From contig JAESSA010000011.1 in NCBI GenBank assembly GCA_016764355.1, positions 1-36,710 on the forward strand: a stretch of 36,710 nt of DNA. The letters run 5' to 3'. The first letter of the stretch is position 1; every line of letters begins with the position of its first letter. Below, piece after piece: positions 9,095 through 17,841 of the stretch. The notes below the pieces were generated by a model. It saw nothing but the letters and a program-made list of their open reading frames with translations, searched no databases and had not been told where the DNA came from. This stretch comes from Sneathiella sp. GTDB taxonomy: Bacteria; Pseudomonadota; Alphaproteobacteria; Sneathiellales; Sneathiellaceae. The translations under genes and the position numbers were made by a program.

Positions 9095-10447
9095 CTAGTG
9101 ACGTTTTTTCAATAACCGGCTTGCAATGGTAATAATATCGTCCGCACGAAGGAAACCTGGCGAGCCCGCGCCCAAATTATCCTGGGCACGCTTAGCGTGA
9201 AAGATGGCCTTGTCCATTTTGCCGCGTAGAAGAAACCGTTCTGCTGTTGAGAGTGCAAGATTTCCAGTATCCCCAGCACGGCTATACGCTATTGCCAATT
9301 GATGCCACGTATTCGAATTGTTTGGATCATAGGCAATGCTTGACCGTAAAACCTTTATAGCTTTTTTATCGTCTTCCGGATTATCCGTGCTTAATAGGAC
9401 CGTCCCGTACAACGTTAGGATCAATGGCTCATATGGGGCATAGTCCGCCGCGATCTCCAAAGACGGAAGGGCCTCGAAAATTTCACCATTTTCATACAAA
9501 GCTTGCCCCTTTAGCTCATGAAAATAGGGATCTCGTGGAAATTCCGACAAAAGACTATCGATCTCTGATTTCGCTAGATCGAGCTTTGGGTAGCGGAAAT
9601 AAGCGATAGCACGGGCATAGCGGCCTTCTACTGTTTGGTCGGTGTCGGGGTATTTTTTTAACGTCTTGGCAAGGGTATGAGTAAACCCATATAATTTTCC
9701 CTGCAAACGTGCAAGGCGGGCAATATCTCGCGCTGATTCCTTTACATTTCTGTAGGCGGATTTATCCACCGTATTTTTTATGGCTGCGATCCGCTCATTG
9801 CTAATAGGGTGACTGCGCCAGTAGGGATCAACTTTGCCGTAATTAATTAAGTCTGATTGCCCAAGAATACCAAGGAACTCAAGCATTCCGAGTCCGGACA
9901 CACCTGCTTGTTCCAAATATTTCATGGCGGCTTGGTCCGCAGAGGATTCTTGTGCTCGGTTATATTTCAAAAAAGATTTTTGGGCAGCCCCGCTTGAACC
10001 CAAAATGATCGCCTGACCGGCTTGGCCGCCACCGGCGACAATAGCCGCGGCCCCTAGAATGTAACCGATGATGCTTTTCGTCGTCGCATTTTCAAGTGCT
10101 TTTTGAGTGCGGGCAAGGTGACCGCCTGCAATATGGCCTGTTTCATGAGCGATAACACCCTTCAACTGATCAGGATGCTCTACCCGTGCAAGTAAGCCCG
10201 TAAAGAAAAACATACGCTGACCGCCAGCGACAAAAGCATTCAAAGTCCTGTTATTCACAAGATGGATTGAAATATCATTCGCATTAAGCCCCGCTGCGGT
10301 AAATATGGGGGTTGCGTAGGACCTCAGGGTATGTTCAATTTCCGCATCACGAATGAAGGACAAGCCCGATCCTTTAGCATGGGCTAATTGGATGGACAGG
10401 GTTACATAAATAATGGCTGAAAAAGATATAATTATGCGTTTTATCAA
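9095..10447 (-). CDS. M48-family metalloprotease with TPR repeats (BepA/YfgC-like)
   Basis: Signal peptide; GVIAHETGHIAGGHLAR (HExxH); ESSADQAAMKYLEQAG; TPR-like C-terminal half. Confidence 0.93.
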   Translation of the reverse strand: MIKRIIISFSAIIYVTLSIQLAHAKGSGLSFIRDAEIEHTLRSYATPIFTAAGLNANDISIHLVNNRTLNAFVAGGQRMFFFTGLLARVEHPDQLKGVIAHETGHIAGGHLARTQKALENATTKSIIGYILGAAAIVAGGGQAGQAIILGSSGAAQKSFLKYNRAQESSADQAAMKYLEQAGVSGLGMLEFLGILGQSDLINYGKVDPYWRSHPISNERIAAIKNTVDKSAYRNVKESARDIARLARLQGKLYGFTHTLAKTLKKYPDTDQTVEGRYARAIAYFRYPKLDLAKSEIDSLLSEFPRDPYFHELKGQALYENGEIFEALPSLEIAADYAPYEPLILTLYGTVLLSTDNPEDDKKAIKVLRSSIAYDPNNSNTWHQLAIAYSRAGDTGNLALSTAERFLLRGKMDKAIFHAKRAQDNLGAGSPGFLRADDIITIASRLLKKRH

Positions 10448-10505
10448 GAATCCGTTCCCGTTGTTAGAATCTAAAGTTAAGAAGAGAAACCATTCCAGTC
10501 AATGG

Positions 10506-11951
10506 ATGAGAACAACATCTTTTATAATGGTTGGAAGTTTACTTCTTTTGGGTGCGTGTGAATCTTCTAAAACACAGCTTGGCGTCGTTGACAGTGTAAC
10601 CGGACCTTTAGGTGGCGCGGCCTCTGATGAGCCGAGGGCAACACTTGTAGCCCAAGATGTTTTGTCCGCTGGTGGCTCTGCCGCGGATGCCGCTACGGCG
10701 CTCTATTTTACATTGGCTGTTACCTATCCTATCGCAGGGTCACTTGGTGGGGGCGGTGAATGCATAGTCTATAACCGCGATAAAGGAGCCATTGAAAACC
10801 TGAAGTTTAATATTGGTACTCCAAAAGCTGGTGGCAATATTGGTGTTCCGGGCAATTTAAGGGGCTTTGCTGCTCTTCACGCACGGTATGGAAAAATGAC
10901 TTGGGCGGCGCTTCTTTCCCAAGCGGAACAATATGCCAATTTCGGTGAGAATATGTCTAGAGCCCAGCATATTGCGATGCTCAAAACCAGCTCATCAGTT
11001 TTTTTTGATAAAGATTTAGAAAAACTTTTTAAAAATTCAGATGGGTCATTCAAAGCTGAAGGAAGCAAATTACAACAAATTCGATTGGCGAGCGTCTTAA
11101 CTTCCCTTCGCTCAAACGGCGGTGCTTCTTTCTATGGTGGGAGTTTGGCAAAGACATTCGTGGCCGACGCAAACGCTGCGGGTGGAAAGCTCACAACTCT
11201 TGATCTGCAAGGATATAAACCAAGTTGGAGTAAAGCGCTGATATTTAATACAGACACCAATTCAGTTGGGGTTTCTAATAGTGAATATGGTAGGCTTTTT
11301 CGTGACTATTGGGTGTCAATTTTTGATGGCAAAGGAGTTTTGGCAATTAATGGAGATGTAAGCATTGGTAAAGTCGTGAATGCTTCTGCCGTAGCTTTTC
11401 AGAAATATACATCCCATTCGGTTTTTGTGTCAGAAGCTTCAACGTCTTTTGTGACATCCGACAATGAAGGAAATGCAGTATCCTGCGTAGTTGGTTTGAA
11501 GAAGCCTTTCGGTGTCGGACAAATCGGTGATATTTCTGGGATCGTACTTGCTCCAAACCTGCCAAATTCCAAATCAGAATTTCCCACAACTCCTTTTCTG
11601 ATCGCAAATAAAAACACTAAAGATTTTTATTATGCGGGTTCCGCCACTGGCGGAGCTGCGGGGACTATGGGATCCATTTTTACTGTTTTACAAATATTCG
11701 CTGAAGATAAGACATTGGATGATGCAATCCGTGCGCCCAGAGCCTTTACAATGGGTCCGGGATTACCATTGCTTTATGAAAAAGGCGTACCCAAATCTGA
11801 GCTGAACGCTTTAAACAATGCTCATCCTGTGATGTTAGAGGTGGATAAACTTGGTGCTGTGAATGCAATTCATTGCTTCGACGGGAAATTGTTTAACTGT
11901 AAATCACAGTCAGATCCTCGCGGGTACGGATTGTCTATGATACAGGAATAG
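10506..11951 (+). CDS. Gamma-glutamyltransferase-like lipoprotein
   Basis: Lipobox MRTTSFIMVGSLLLLGAC; AAxALYFTLAVTYPIAGSLGGGGECIVYN; GVPGNLRGFAALHARYGKMTW; DNEGNAVSCVVGLKKPFGVGQ; GSATGGAAGTMGSIFTVLQ. The ORF can extend upstream to 10413. Confidence 0.85.
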   Translation: MRTTSFIMVGSLLLLGACESSKTQLGVVDSVTGPLGGAASDEPRATLVAQDVLSAGGSAADAATALYFTLAVTYPIAGSLGGGGECIVYNRDKGAIENLKFNIGTPKAGGNIGVPGNLRGFAALHARYGKMTWAALLSQAEQYANFGENMSRAQHIAMLKTSSSVFFDKDLEKLFKNSDGSFKAEGSKLQQIRLASVLTSLRSNGGASFYGGSLAKTFVADANAAGGKLTTLDLQGYKPSWSKALIFNTDTNSVGVSNSEYGRLFRDYWVSIFDGKGVLAINGDVSIGKVVNASAVAFQKYTSHSVFVSEASTSFVTSDNEGNAVSCVVGLKKPFGVGQIGDISGIVLAPNLPNSKSEFPTTPFLIANKNTKDFYYAGSATGGAAGTMGSIFTVLQIFAEDKTLDDAIRAPRAFTMGPGLPLLYEKGVPKSELNALNNAHPVMLEVDKLGAVNAIHCFDGKLFNCKSQSDPRGYGLSMIQE

Positions 11952-11992
11952 GCTAAACCCTGATCTTTAGAATTTGAGTATAAGGTGCGCAC

Positions 11993-13132
11993 GTGAAATA
12001 TGCCTCTCGTGGGGATGTAACCCCGTTTTTTGCTATGGAAGTTTTGAAGGCTGCGAATAAAAGGGAGGCTGAAGGAAAACCTGTATTCCATATGGAAGTT
12101 GGTCAACCGGCAACGTCAGCGCCAGCAGCCGTTAAGGAAGCGGCTGCAAAAGCACTTCGAGATGAGCAAATTGGTTATACTGATGCATTGGGTATTCAAC
12201 CCCTTCGAAAAGCCATCGCAGACCATTATGGGACTTTTTATGGGCTTGATGTTGATCCGTCGCGCGTCGTGGTCACCACAGGATCTTCCGCAGGATTTCT
12301 TTTGTCCTTTTTGAGTTTGTTCAATCCATATGAGCGGGTTGCGTTGGCAGAACCTGGATATCCTGCATACCGGAATATACTTAAATCTTTAGATGTTGAA
12401 CCCGTCGGCTTGCCCTGTGACGTCAGTACGAACTTCCAACCCAGCCCAGAATTGCTTGATGGAATTGATGGTCCGTTGCATGGGTTGCTTGTTGCAAGCC
12501 CGGCCAATCCGACCGGTACAATGCTGACACCTGATGAGTTGAAAGCCCTCATCGATTATAGTCGCACACGAAAAATGCACTTTATCTCTGATGAGATTTA
12601 CCATGGGCTTACCTATGAGACGAAGGCTGTGTCTGCGTTATCTTATTCCGATGAAACCGTGGTGATTAATTCATTTTCTAAGTATTTTTCTATGACCGGT
12701 TGGCGCTTAGGGTGGATGATCGTTCCTGAGAACTTGGTGAATACCATTGAGCGCGTCTCTCAAAGTCTTTTCATCTCTGCCCCGGCTCTTAGTCAATATG
12801 CCGCAGTGGCAGCCTTTGACTGCACAGATGAATTGGAGGGGTATATTGTCAATTATGAAAAGAACAGGAAAATTCTGCTCAAAGAATTACCGGCCATGGG
12901 TCTGGATAAGTTAGCAGCAGCCGACGGGGCTTTCTATATTTATGCAGACGTTAGCCATTTGACCAATGACAGCATGGGATTTTGTAAAAGAATGCTAGCA
13001 GAATGCGGTGTTGCAGCGACGCCGGGGCTTGATTTTGACCCTGTGCGCGGTCACAAATTTATACGTTTTTCTTTTGCTGGATCAACTGACGTAATCTTGG
13101 ACGCCGTTGCAGCTTTGAAAAAGTGGCTTTAG
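11993..13132 (+). CDS. PLP-dependent class I/II aminotransferase, GTG start
   Basis: FHMEVGQPATSAPAAV...GYTDALGIQPLRKAIADHYG...VASPANPTGTML...SDEIYHGLTYE...INSFSKYFSMTGWRLGW (PLP lysine). Confidence 0.95.
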   Translation: MKYASRGDVTPFFAMEVLKAANKREAEGKPVFHMEVGQPATSAPAAVKEAAAKALRDEQIGYTDALGIQPLRKAIADHYGTFYGLDVDPSRVVVTTGSSAGFLLSFLSLFNPYERVALAEPGYPAYRNILKSLDVEPVGLPCDVSTNFQPSPELLDGIDGPLHGLLVASPANPTGTMLTPDELKALIDYSRTRKMHFISDEIYHGLTYETKAVSALSYSDETVVINSFSKYFSMTGWRLGWMIVPENLVNTIERVSQSLFISAPALSQYAAVAAFDCTDELEGYIVNYEKNRKILLKELPAMGLDKLAAADGAFYIYADVSHLTNDSMGFCKRMLAECGVAATPGLDFDPVRGHKFIRFSFAGSTDVILDAVAALKKWL

Positions 13133-13168
13133 TCGGCCAATAATCTTCACGCACATATAATTAGATGA

Positions 13169-13198
13169 AAAAAAGGGGCTCATTTGAGCCCCTTTTTT
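13169..13198. terminator. Bidirectional intrinsic terminator between the aminotransferase and rne
   Basis: AAAAAAGGGGCTC-ATTT-GAGCCCCTTTTTT: 7-bp GC-rich stem flanked by A and T tracts, between convergent genes. Confidence 0.9.
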
Positions 13199-13199
13199 A

Positions 13200-15974
13200 T
13201 TAACCTTTTTTACGCCACCAGCCCTTTTTCGGAGGACCTTTTGGCTTTTCTTCCTGTGGCTTAGCAGCTTCAACCGGTGCGGCTGGCGCAACTGGTTCAG
13301 CTGGTGCTACCACTGGAGCCGGTGCTACCGGCGCCGGAGCGGCAGGTACCGGAGTGGCAGGAGAAGCCGGAGACTCAACTGAAGTGACTTCAGGCTTATC
13401 TTTTTTGACAGTTCTTCGTCTCGGTGCTTTTTTTACAGGAGCGGGTGTCGCTTCAGCATCGATAACAGTTTCTGCTACTTTCTCTTCCACAGTCTGCTCA
13501 GTAGATTTTTCAACCTTTTTACGGGGTGCCCTGCGTCGTCGGGGACGCACCTTTTCGGTTGAGGCTTCATCTGACGTGGCAGGTTCCGCATCACCCTCAG
13601 TTTTTACAGGCTCGTCGGACACAACTGCATCATCAGAAGCCGTAGTAACGGCTTTGTTTCTGGTACTTTGGCGTGTTCTGCGGCGGCGCACAGGCTTCGG
13701 TGCATCTTCAGTAGATTCCGCCGTTGGCGCTGTAACACCTTCAGTAGAGGAGGCAGTAACCGGCTGCTTTTCTTCATCACTAGTTGTAATTGGAATAACA
13801 ACAGCTTCCGAGCTATCAGTAGATGCGTCTTCGGATGTTGAAGGCGCTTCAGTCACCTGATCATCACCTGTCCGTGTTCTGCGGCGGCCACCCCGTTTAC
13901 CACGACGGCGTCTGCGAGGCTCATCTCCCTCTTCATCAGCTGAGGTCTGAGCAGCAGGAACTGCGTCAGTTTCAGCATCATCTGAGACTGAATTCTGCTC
14001 ACCAGATTCCGCTGTTTGACTACCTTCAGGTTGGTCGTCACGGCTTTTCCGACGACGGCGACGGCGGCGGCGTTTTGCAGAATTACTCTCTTTTTCCGCT
14101 TCTTCAGTGGAATCAGATGGGGCATCAGATGGGGCATCATCTGTCGCTTCATCTGTATCATCCATAACGCTGATTTTAGGTAAATTAGGCGTTGCTTGCG
14201 GTGCAGGCGTATCACTCGCTTTTCCACGTTCTCTCTCGATACTATGATCGTTCAAGTTTGTTGTTGGGTCCGCAAGAATGAAGATGGTCAATCCATAAAG
14301 ATTTTCCAGTTCCTGAATTACAGCACGCTTCTGGTTAAGAAGATATATAGCCACATCTGTATGAACTGTGACGGTGATTTTAGCGCTTCGTTCCCGAACG
14401 CCTTCTTCTTCCAAAGTACGAATGATCAACAGTGCAGTCGATTCAACTGAGCGCACAAATCCGGACCCGCCACATGTATGGCAAGTGTTCGTACTTGTTT
14501 CCAAGAATGAAGGACGCAACCGTTGACGAGACATTTCCATCAAGCCAAAGGGACTGATACGTCCAACTTGAATTCTTGCACGGTCGGATTTCAAGCAATC
14601 CTTCATGCGCCGTTCAACGGCCTTATTGTTCCGATGATCGTCCATATCGATAAAGTCGATAACAACTAGACCCGCTAAATCACGAAGTCTTAATTGGCGT
14701 GCAATTTCTTCAGCCGCTTCCAAATTGGTTTTGGTTGCAGTATCTTCAATGCTCCGCTCTTTCGTTGCTTTTCCAGAGTTTACATCAATGGATACCAGCG
14801 CTTCTGTCGGGTTAATGACAATATAGCCGCCTGATTTCAAATGAACTTCAGGATTGTACATAGAGGCAAATTGCTGTTCCACCTGAAAACGGTGGAAGAG
14901 GGGAATGCGATCACGATAGGGTTGTACTTTCTTCGCGTGACTTGGCATCAATTTCCGCATGAAATCTTTGGCAACGCGATATCCGCCATCGCCTTCAATC
15001 AGGATTTCACTCACATCTTTATTATAAAGATCACGAATTGATCTTTTAATAAGATTTGCTTCTTCATAGACACAACTTGGTGCCATGGATTTGAGTGTCA
15101 GTCCCCTGATGTCATCCCACATACGCATGAGGAAATCGTAATCCCGGCGAATTTCAACCTTGGTTCTGTTCATCCCGGCAGTACGAATGATAACGCCTAC
15201 GCCTTCTGGAACATCCAAATCGGCGGCAATTGCTTTCAAACGTTTGCGATCTGCAGGGTTACTAATTTTCCGGCTAATCCCACCACCACGGCCAGTATTT
15301 GGCATAAGGACGCTGTAACGACCAGGCAAAGAGATATAAGTTGTCAGTGCCGCGCCTTTATTGCCGCGCTCTTCCTTAACAACCTGAATAAGCAGGATTT
15401 GTCGACGTTTGATGACTTCCTGAATTTTGTAATGGCGTTTGACATGTGATTTGTGGCCGGGTTCAGCCTCATCATCTCCGCCAAGATTTTCGACAGAATT
15501 GTCTTCGTTTTCACCAACAGTTTCCAAGCCACCAAGGGTATCATCAGCATCATCAACAACGCCTTCTTCATCTTCATTGGAAGGGGAAGAGGATTTTGAT
15601 GCGGCAGTATCTGACGCCTCAATATTTGCTGTTTTTGCTTCAGTTTCTGTTGCAGCAGCGTCTTCTTGTGCTTCAACTTGTTTTTCCGCAGCACTGTCTT
15701 CTTGCAGTATATCTTCACGATCAGACACTGGAACTTGATAATAGTCCGGGTGAATTTCAGAAAAGGGAAGGAAGCCATGGCGATTTCCGCCATATTCGAT
15801 GAATGCTGCCTGCAAAGAAGGTTCTACCCTTGTAATCTTTGCGAGGTAGATATTACCTTTTAACTGTTTTTTGGACGCCGTCTCATAATCAAATTCTTCA
15901 AGACGAGTACCTTTAACAATTACAACACGCGTCTCTTCTTCATGAGTCGCGTCGATTAACATACGCGTAGCCAT
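13200..15974 (-). CDS. rne: Ribonuclease E/G family (RNase E)
   Basis: MATRMLIDATHEEETRVVIVKGTRLEEFDYETASKKQLKGNIYLAKITRVEPSLQAAFIEYGGNRHGFLPFSEIHPDYY; VSIDVNSGKAT; LAGLVVIDFIDM; CHTCGGSG; Arg/Ala/Pro-rich tail ending KKGWWRKKG. Confidence 0.97.
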   Translation of the reverse strand: MATRMLIDATHEEETRVVIVKGTRLEEFDYETASKKQLKGNIYLAKITRVEPSLQAAFIEYGGNRHGFLPFSEIHPDYYQVPVSDREDILQEDSAAEKQVEAQEDAAATETEAKTANIEASDTAASKSSSPSNEDEEGVVDDADDTLGGLETVGENEDNSVENLGGDDEAEPGHKSHVKRHYKIQEVIKRRQILLIQVVKEERGNKGAALTTYISLPGRYSVLMPNTGRGGGISRKISNPADRKRLKAIAADLDVPEGVGVIIRTAGMNRTKVEIRRDYDFLMRMWDDIRGLTLKSMAPSCVYEEANLIKRSIRDLYNKDVSEILIEGDGGYRVAKDFMRKLMPSHAKKVQPYRDRIPLFHRFQVEQQFASMYNPEVHLKSGGYIVINPTEALVSIDVNSGKATKERSIEDTATKTNLEAAEEIARQLRLRDLAGLVVIDFIDMDDHRNNKAVERRMKDCLKSDRARIQVGRISPFGLMEMSRQRLRPSFLETSTNTCHTCGGSGFVRSVESTALLIIRTLEEEGVRERSAKITVTVHTDVAIYLLNQKRAVIQELENLYGLTIFILADPTTNLNDHSIERERGKASDTPAPQATPNLPKISVMDDTDEATDDAPSDAPSDSTEEAEKESNSAKRRRRRRRRKSRDDQPEGSQTAESGEQNSVSDDAETDAVPAAQTSADEEGDEPRRRRRGKRGGRRRTRTGDDQVTEAPSTSEDASTDSSEAVVIPITTSDEEKQPVTASSTEGVTAPTAESTEDAPKPVRRRRTRQSTRNKAVTTASDDAVVSDEPVKTEGDAEPATSDEASTEKVRPRRRRAPRKKVEKSTEQTVEEKVAETVIDAEATPAPVKKAPRRRTVKKDKPEVTSVESPASPATPVPAAPAPVAPAPVVAPAEPVAPAAPVEAAKPQEEKPKGPPKKGWWRKKG

Positions 15975-16270
15975 ATATAAGCTCCGAAGCACCTTTTACG
16001 CCTCGTGAGAGAGGTGAAAAGATACCAAATTTTTAATGGAAGTCGTTGGCGCCGGCTCCTCCATAAAATGGAGGGAAAAACTTCCTGGTTTCATCCAGAG
16101 ATATCGTCGGCTGCCAATCCCGCCTGTACACATAAAATGGGGCGGAACGACTTCAGTTTCACAAAATATATCTGCATTGTCTTAAGCGCAGTTTTCAGAC
16201 GCTCCGGGGATTGAAAATCAATGCCTGCAAAAGCTGTCGAAAACGTCGCCGCCCCATTTAATGTTATTTT
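15975..16270 (-). promoter_or_regulatory. Structured 5' leader of rne
   Basis: Hairpin CCTCCAT-TTT-ATGGAGG (16058-16074) nested inside GGAAGT/ACTTCC. Long-range inverted repeat CATAAAATGGGGCGG (16131-16145) / CCGCCCCATTTAATG (16250-16264). Confidence 0.5.
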
Positions 16271-16365
16271 CGCATTTGGGGACTGACCACAGAAACTCAC
16301 ACAGTGATAATAGTTACTTGTTCACAACATCACAAACGAATAATTGGTAATGGTTAAAATAAATG

Positions 16366-16382
16366 TCACATTTGAAATGTGA
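16366..16382. promoter_or_regulatory. 17-bp perfect palindrome TCACATTTGAAATGTGA in the rne/amidase divergent intergenic region
   Basis: Two 8-nt arms (TCACATTT / AAATGTGA) about a single central G. Confidence 0.4.
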
Positions 16383-16505
16383 TTAATGATTATCTGATGT
16401 CATTAAGGTAGATTATTGATGTTCGTCATGCCATTTTGTCTGTTAAAGGGCTACAGTAATTGAATTTTAGCTCTATGGATAATAGGCAAATTTGGGTGTA
16501 AGGTC

Positions 16506-17732
16506 TTGATTTCGGGCCTCCCTGCGATGGAGATGTTAGTGGGATTAATGAGTAGAGTATCCATATCCCGATTAGGGTTTCTGCTATTTATTGCTATAAC
16601 GGCACCGTTTTGCGCTTCCGCCACTGATGTAAACTCTGTGCGGTTGGGCGTTCATTCAGACAAAACACGTTTCGTCATGGAGATGAGTGAAAAGCCAAGT
16701 TACAATATATTCTTCCTCCCAAACCCGTATCGAATTGTCATTGATATGCAGGAAGTTAATTGGAAGGCTTCTACCCTTGGCGGAAAAGGAAAGGGCGTTA
16801 TTCAAGCTTACCGGTACGGATTGTTTCGTAAAGGAACCTCTCGTGTTGTGCTGGATTTGAATGCACCTGTGAAAATTCTTCGAAAAGTAATTTTGCCGCC
16901 ATCCGGAGGAAAGCCATATAGATTTTTCATTGATGTACAGAAAACGACTAAGAAGATCTTCGCAGAGGCCGTAAAGAACACCCGCAGGAAACAAATCGCA
17001 AGCGTCCCTACAATTGTACTAATGGTTCCAGAACCGAAAACCGGACGAAAATTAAGAGTTGTTATTGACGCAGGCCATGGCGGTATCGATCCAGGTGCAA
17101 CTGGTAGAAGTGGTGTGTATGAGAAAAAACTAACGTTGGCTGTCGCCCGGAAACTCAGTACGATATTGAGCGCTAACCCGCGATTTAAAACCATATTAAC
17201 TCGTTCTGACGATACATTTTTGAGCCTTAGAGAGCGAGTGAATGTGGCACGGCGGAATAAATCAGATTTGTTCATCTCCATCCATGCTGATTCTATTGGG
17301 CGAAGCGATATACGTGGGTCAACAGTTTATACATTGTCGGAAAATGCGTCAGATGATGAAGCGGCGGCCCTTGCAAAAGCCAATAACAAATCAGATGTCA
17401 TTGCTGGTGTGGATTTGGAGGCTCAGGATGATACGGTTCAGGGAATCTTGATTGACCTTGCCCAGAGAGAGACCATGAATTTCTCTGTGAAATTTGCTAA
17501 ACTCCTTATTCCGGAAATTGCACAGTCGGGAATGAAAGTTGGCGGTAAATCACACAGATTTGCAGGGTTCCGGGTTTTAAAAGCACCGGATGTACCGTCT
17601 GTCCTCGTAGAGCTAGGGTATCTTTCGAACCATCAGGATGAGAAAATTCTTAAATCCTCTTCTGGGCAGATGAAACTGGCCAATTCAATTGCAGAGGCTG
17701 TAGAGAAGTACTTTAAGTTAATTGCGCCATGA
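16506..17732 (+). CDS. amiC: N-acetylmuramoyl-L-alanine amidase (AmiC-type: AMIN plus Amidase_3)
   Basis: AMIN-type N-terminus; RVVIDAGHGGIDPGATGRSGVYEKKLTLAVARKL; FISIHADSI; STVYTLSE; VLVELGYLSN. Confidence 0.93.
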   Translation: MISGLPAMEMLVGLMSRVSISRLGFLLFIAITAPFCASATDVNSVRLGVHSDKTRFVMEMSEKPSYNIFFLPNPYRIVIDMQEVNWKASTLGGKGKGVIQAYRYGLFRKGTSRVVLDLNAPVKILRKVILPPSGGKPYRFFIDVQKTTKKIFAEAVKNTRRKQIASVPTIVLMVPEPKTGRKLRVVIDAGHGGIDPGATGRSGVYEKKLTLAVARKLSTILSANPRFKTILTRSDDTFLSLRERVNVARRNKSDLFISIHADSIGRSDIRGSTVYTLSENASDDEAAALAKANNKSDVIAGVDLEAQDDTVQGILIDLAQRETMNFSVKFAKLLIPEIAQSGMKVGGKSHRFAGFRVLKAPDVPSVLVELGYLSNHQDEKILKSSSGQMKLANSIAEAVEKYFKLIAP

Positions 17733-17841
17733 AAATGCCAAACCCTCAGATTATTTTAACGAAATTATTAAAATATGGGTGCACACATATGGAATGCTCC
17801 CATGTTAATATAAATCAGACCTTTTGATTGAGTGATAAAAT

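Noticed and set aside
13260-13370. Short GC-rich repeats that look like a tandem repeat array
   Set aside because: They encode the degenerate Ala/Pro-rich (PVAPAPVVAPAEPVAPAAPVEA) RNase E tail, not a separate repeat element.
13354-13860. 168-aa plus-strand ORF antisense to rne (plus 13823..14167, 15439..15802)
   Set aside because: Low-complexity Ser/Ala/Thr mirror of the Glu/Arg/Ala-rich RNase E tail; arises from biased codon composition on the opposite strand.
16005-16300. Small ORFs 16005..16214 (+) and 16091..16300 (-) in the rne leader region
   Set aside because: No RBS or domain support; the region is better explained by RNA secondary structure.
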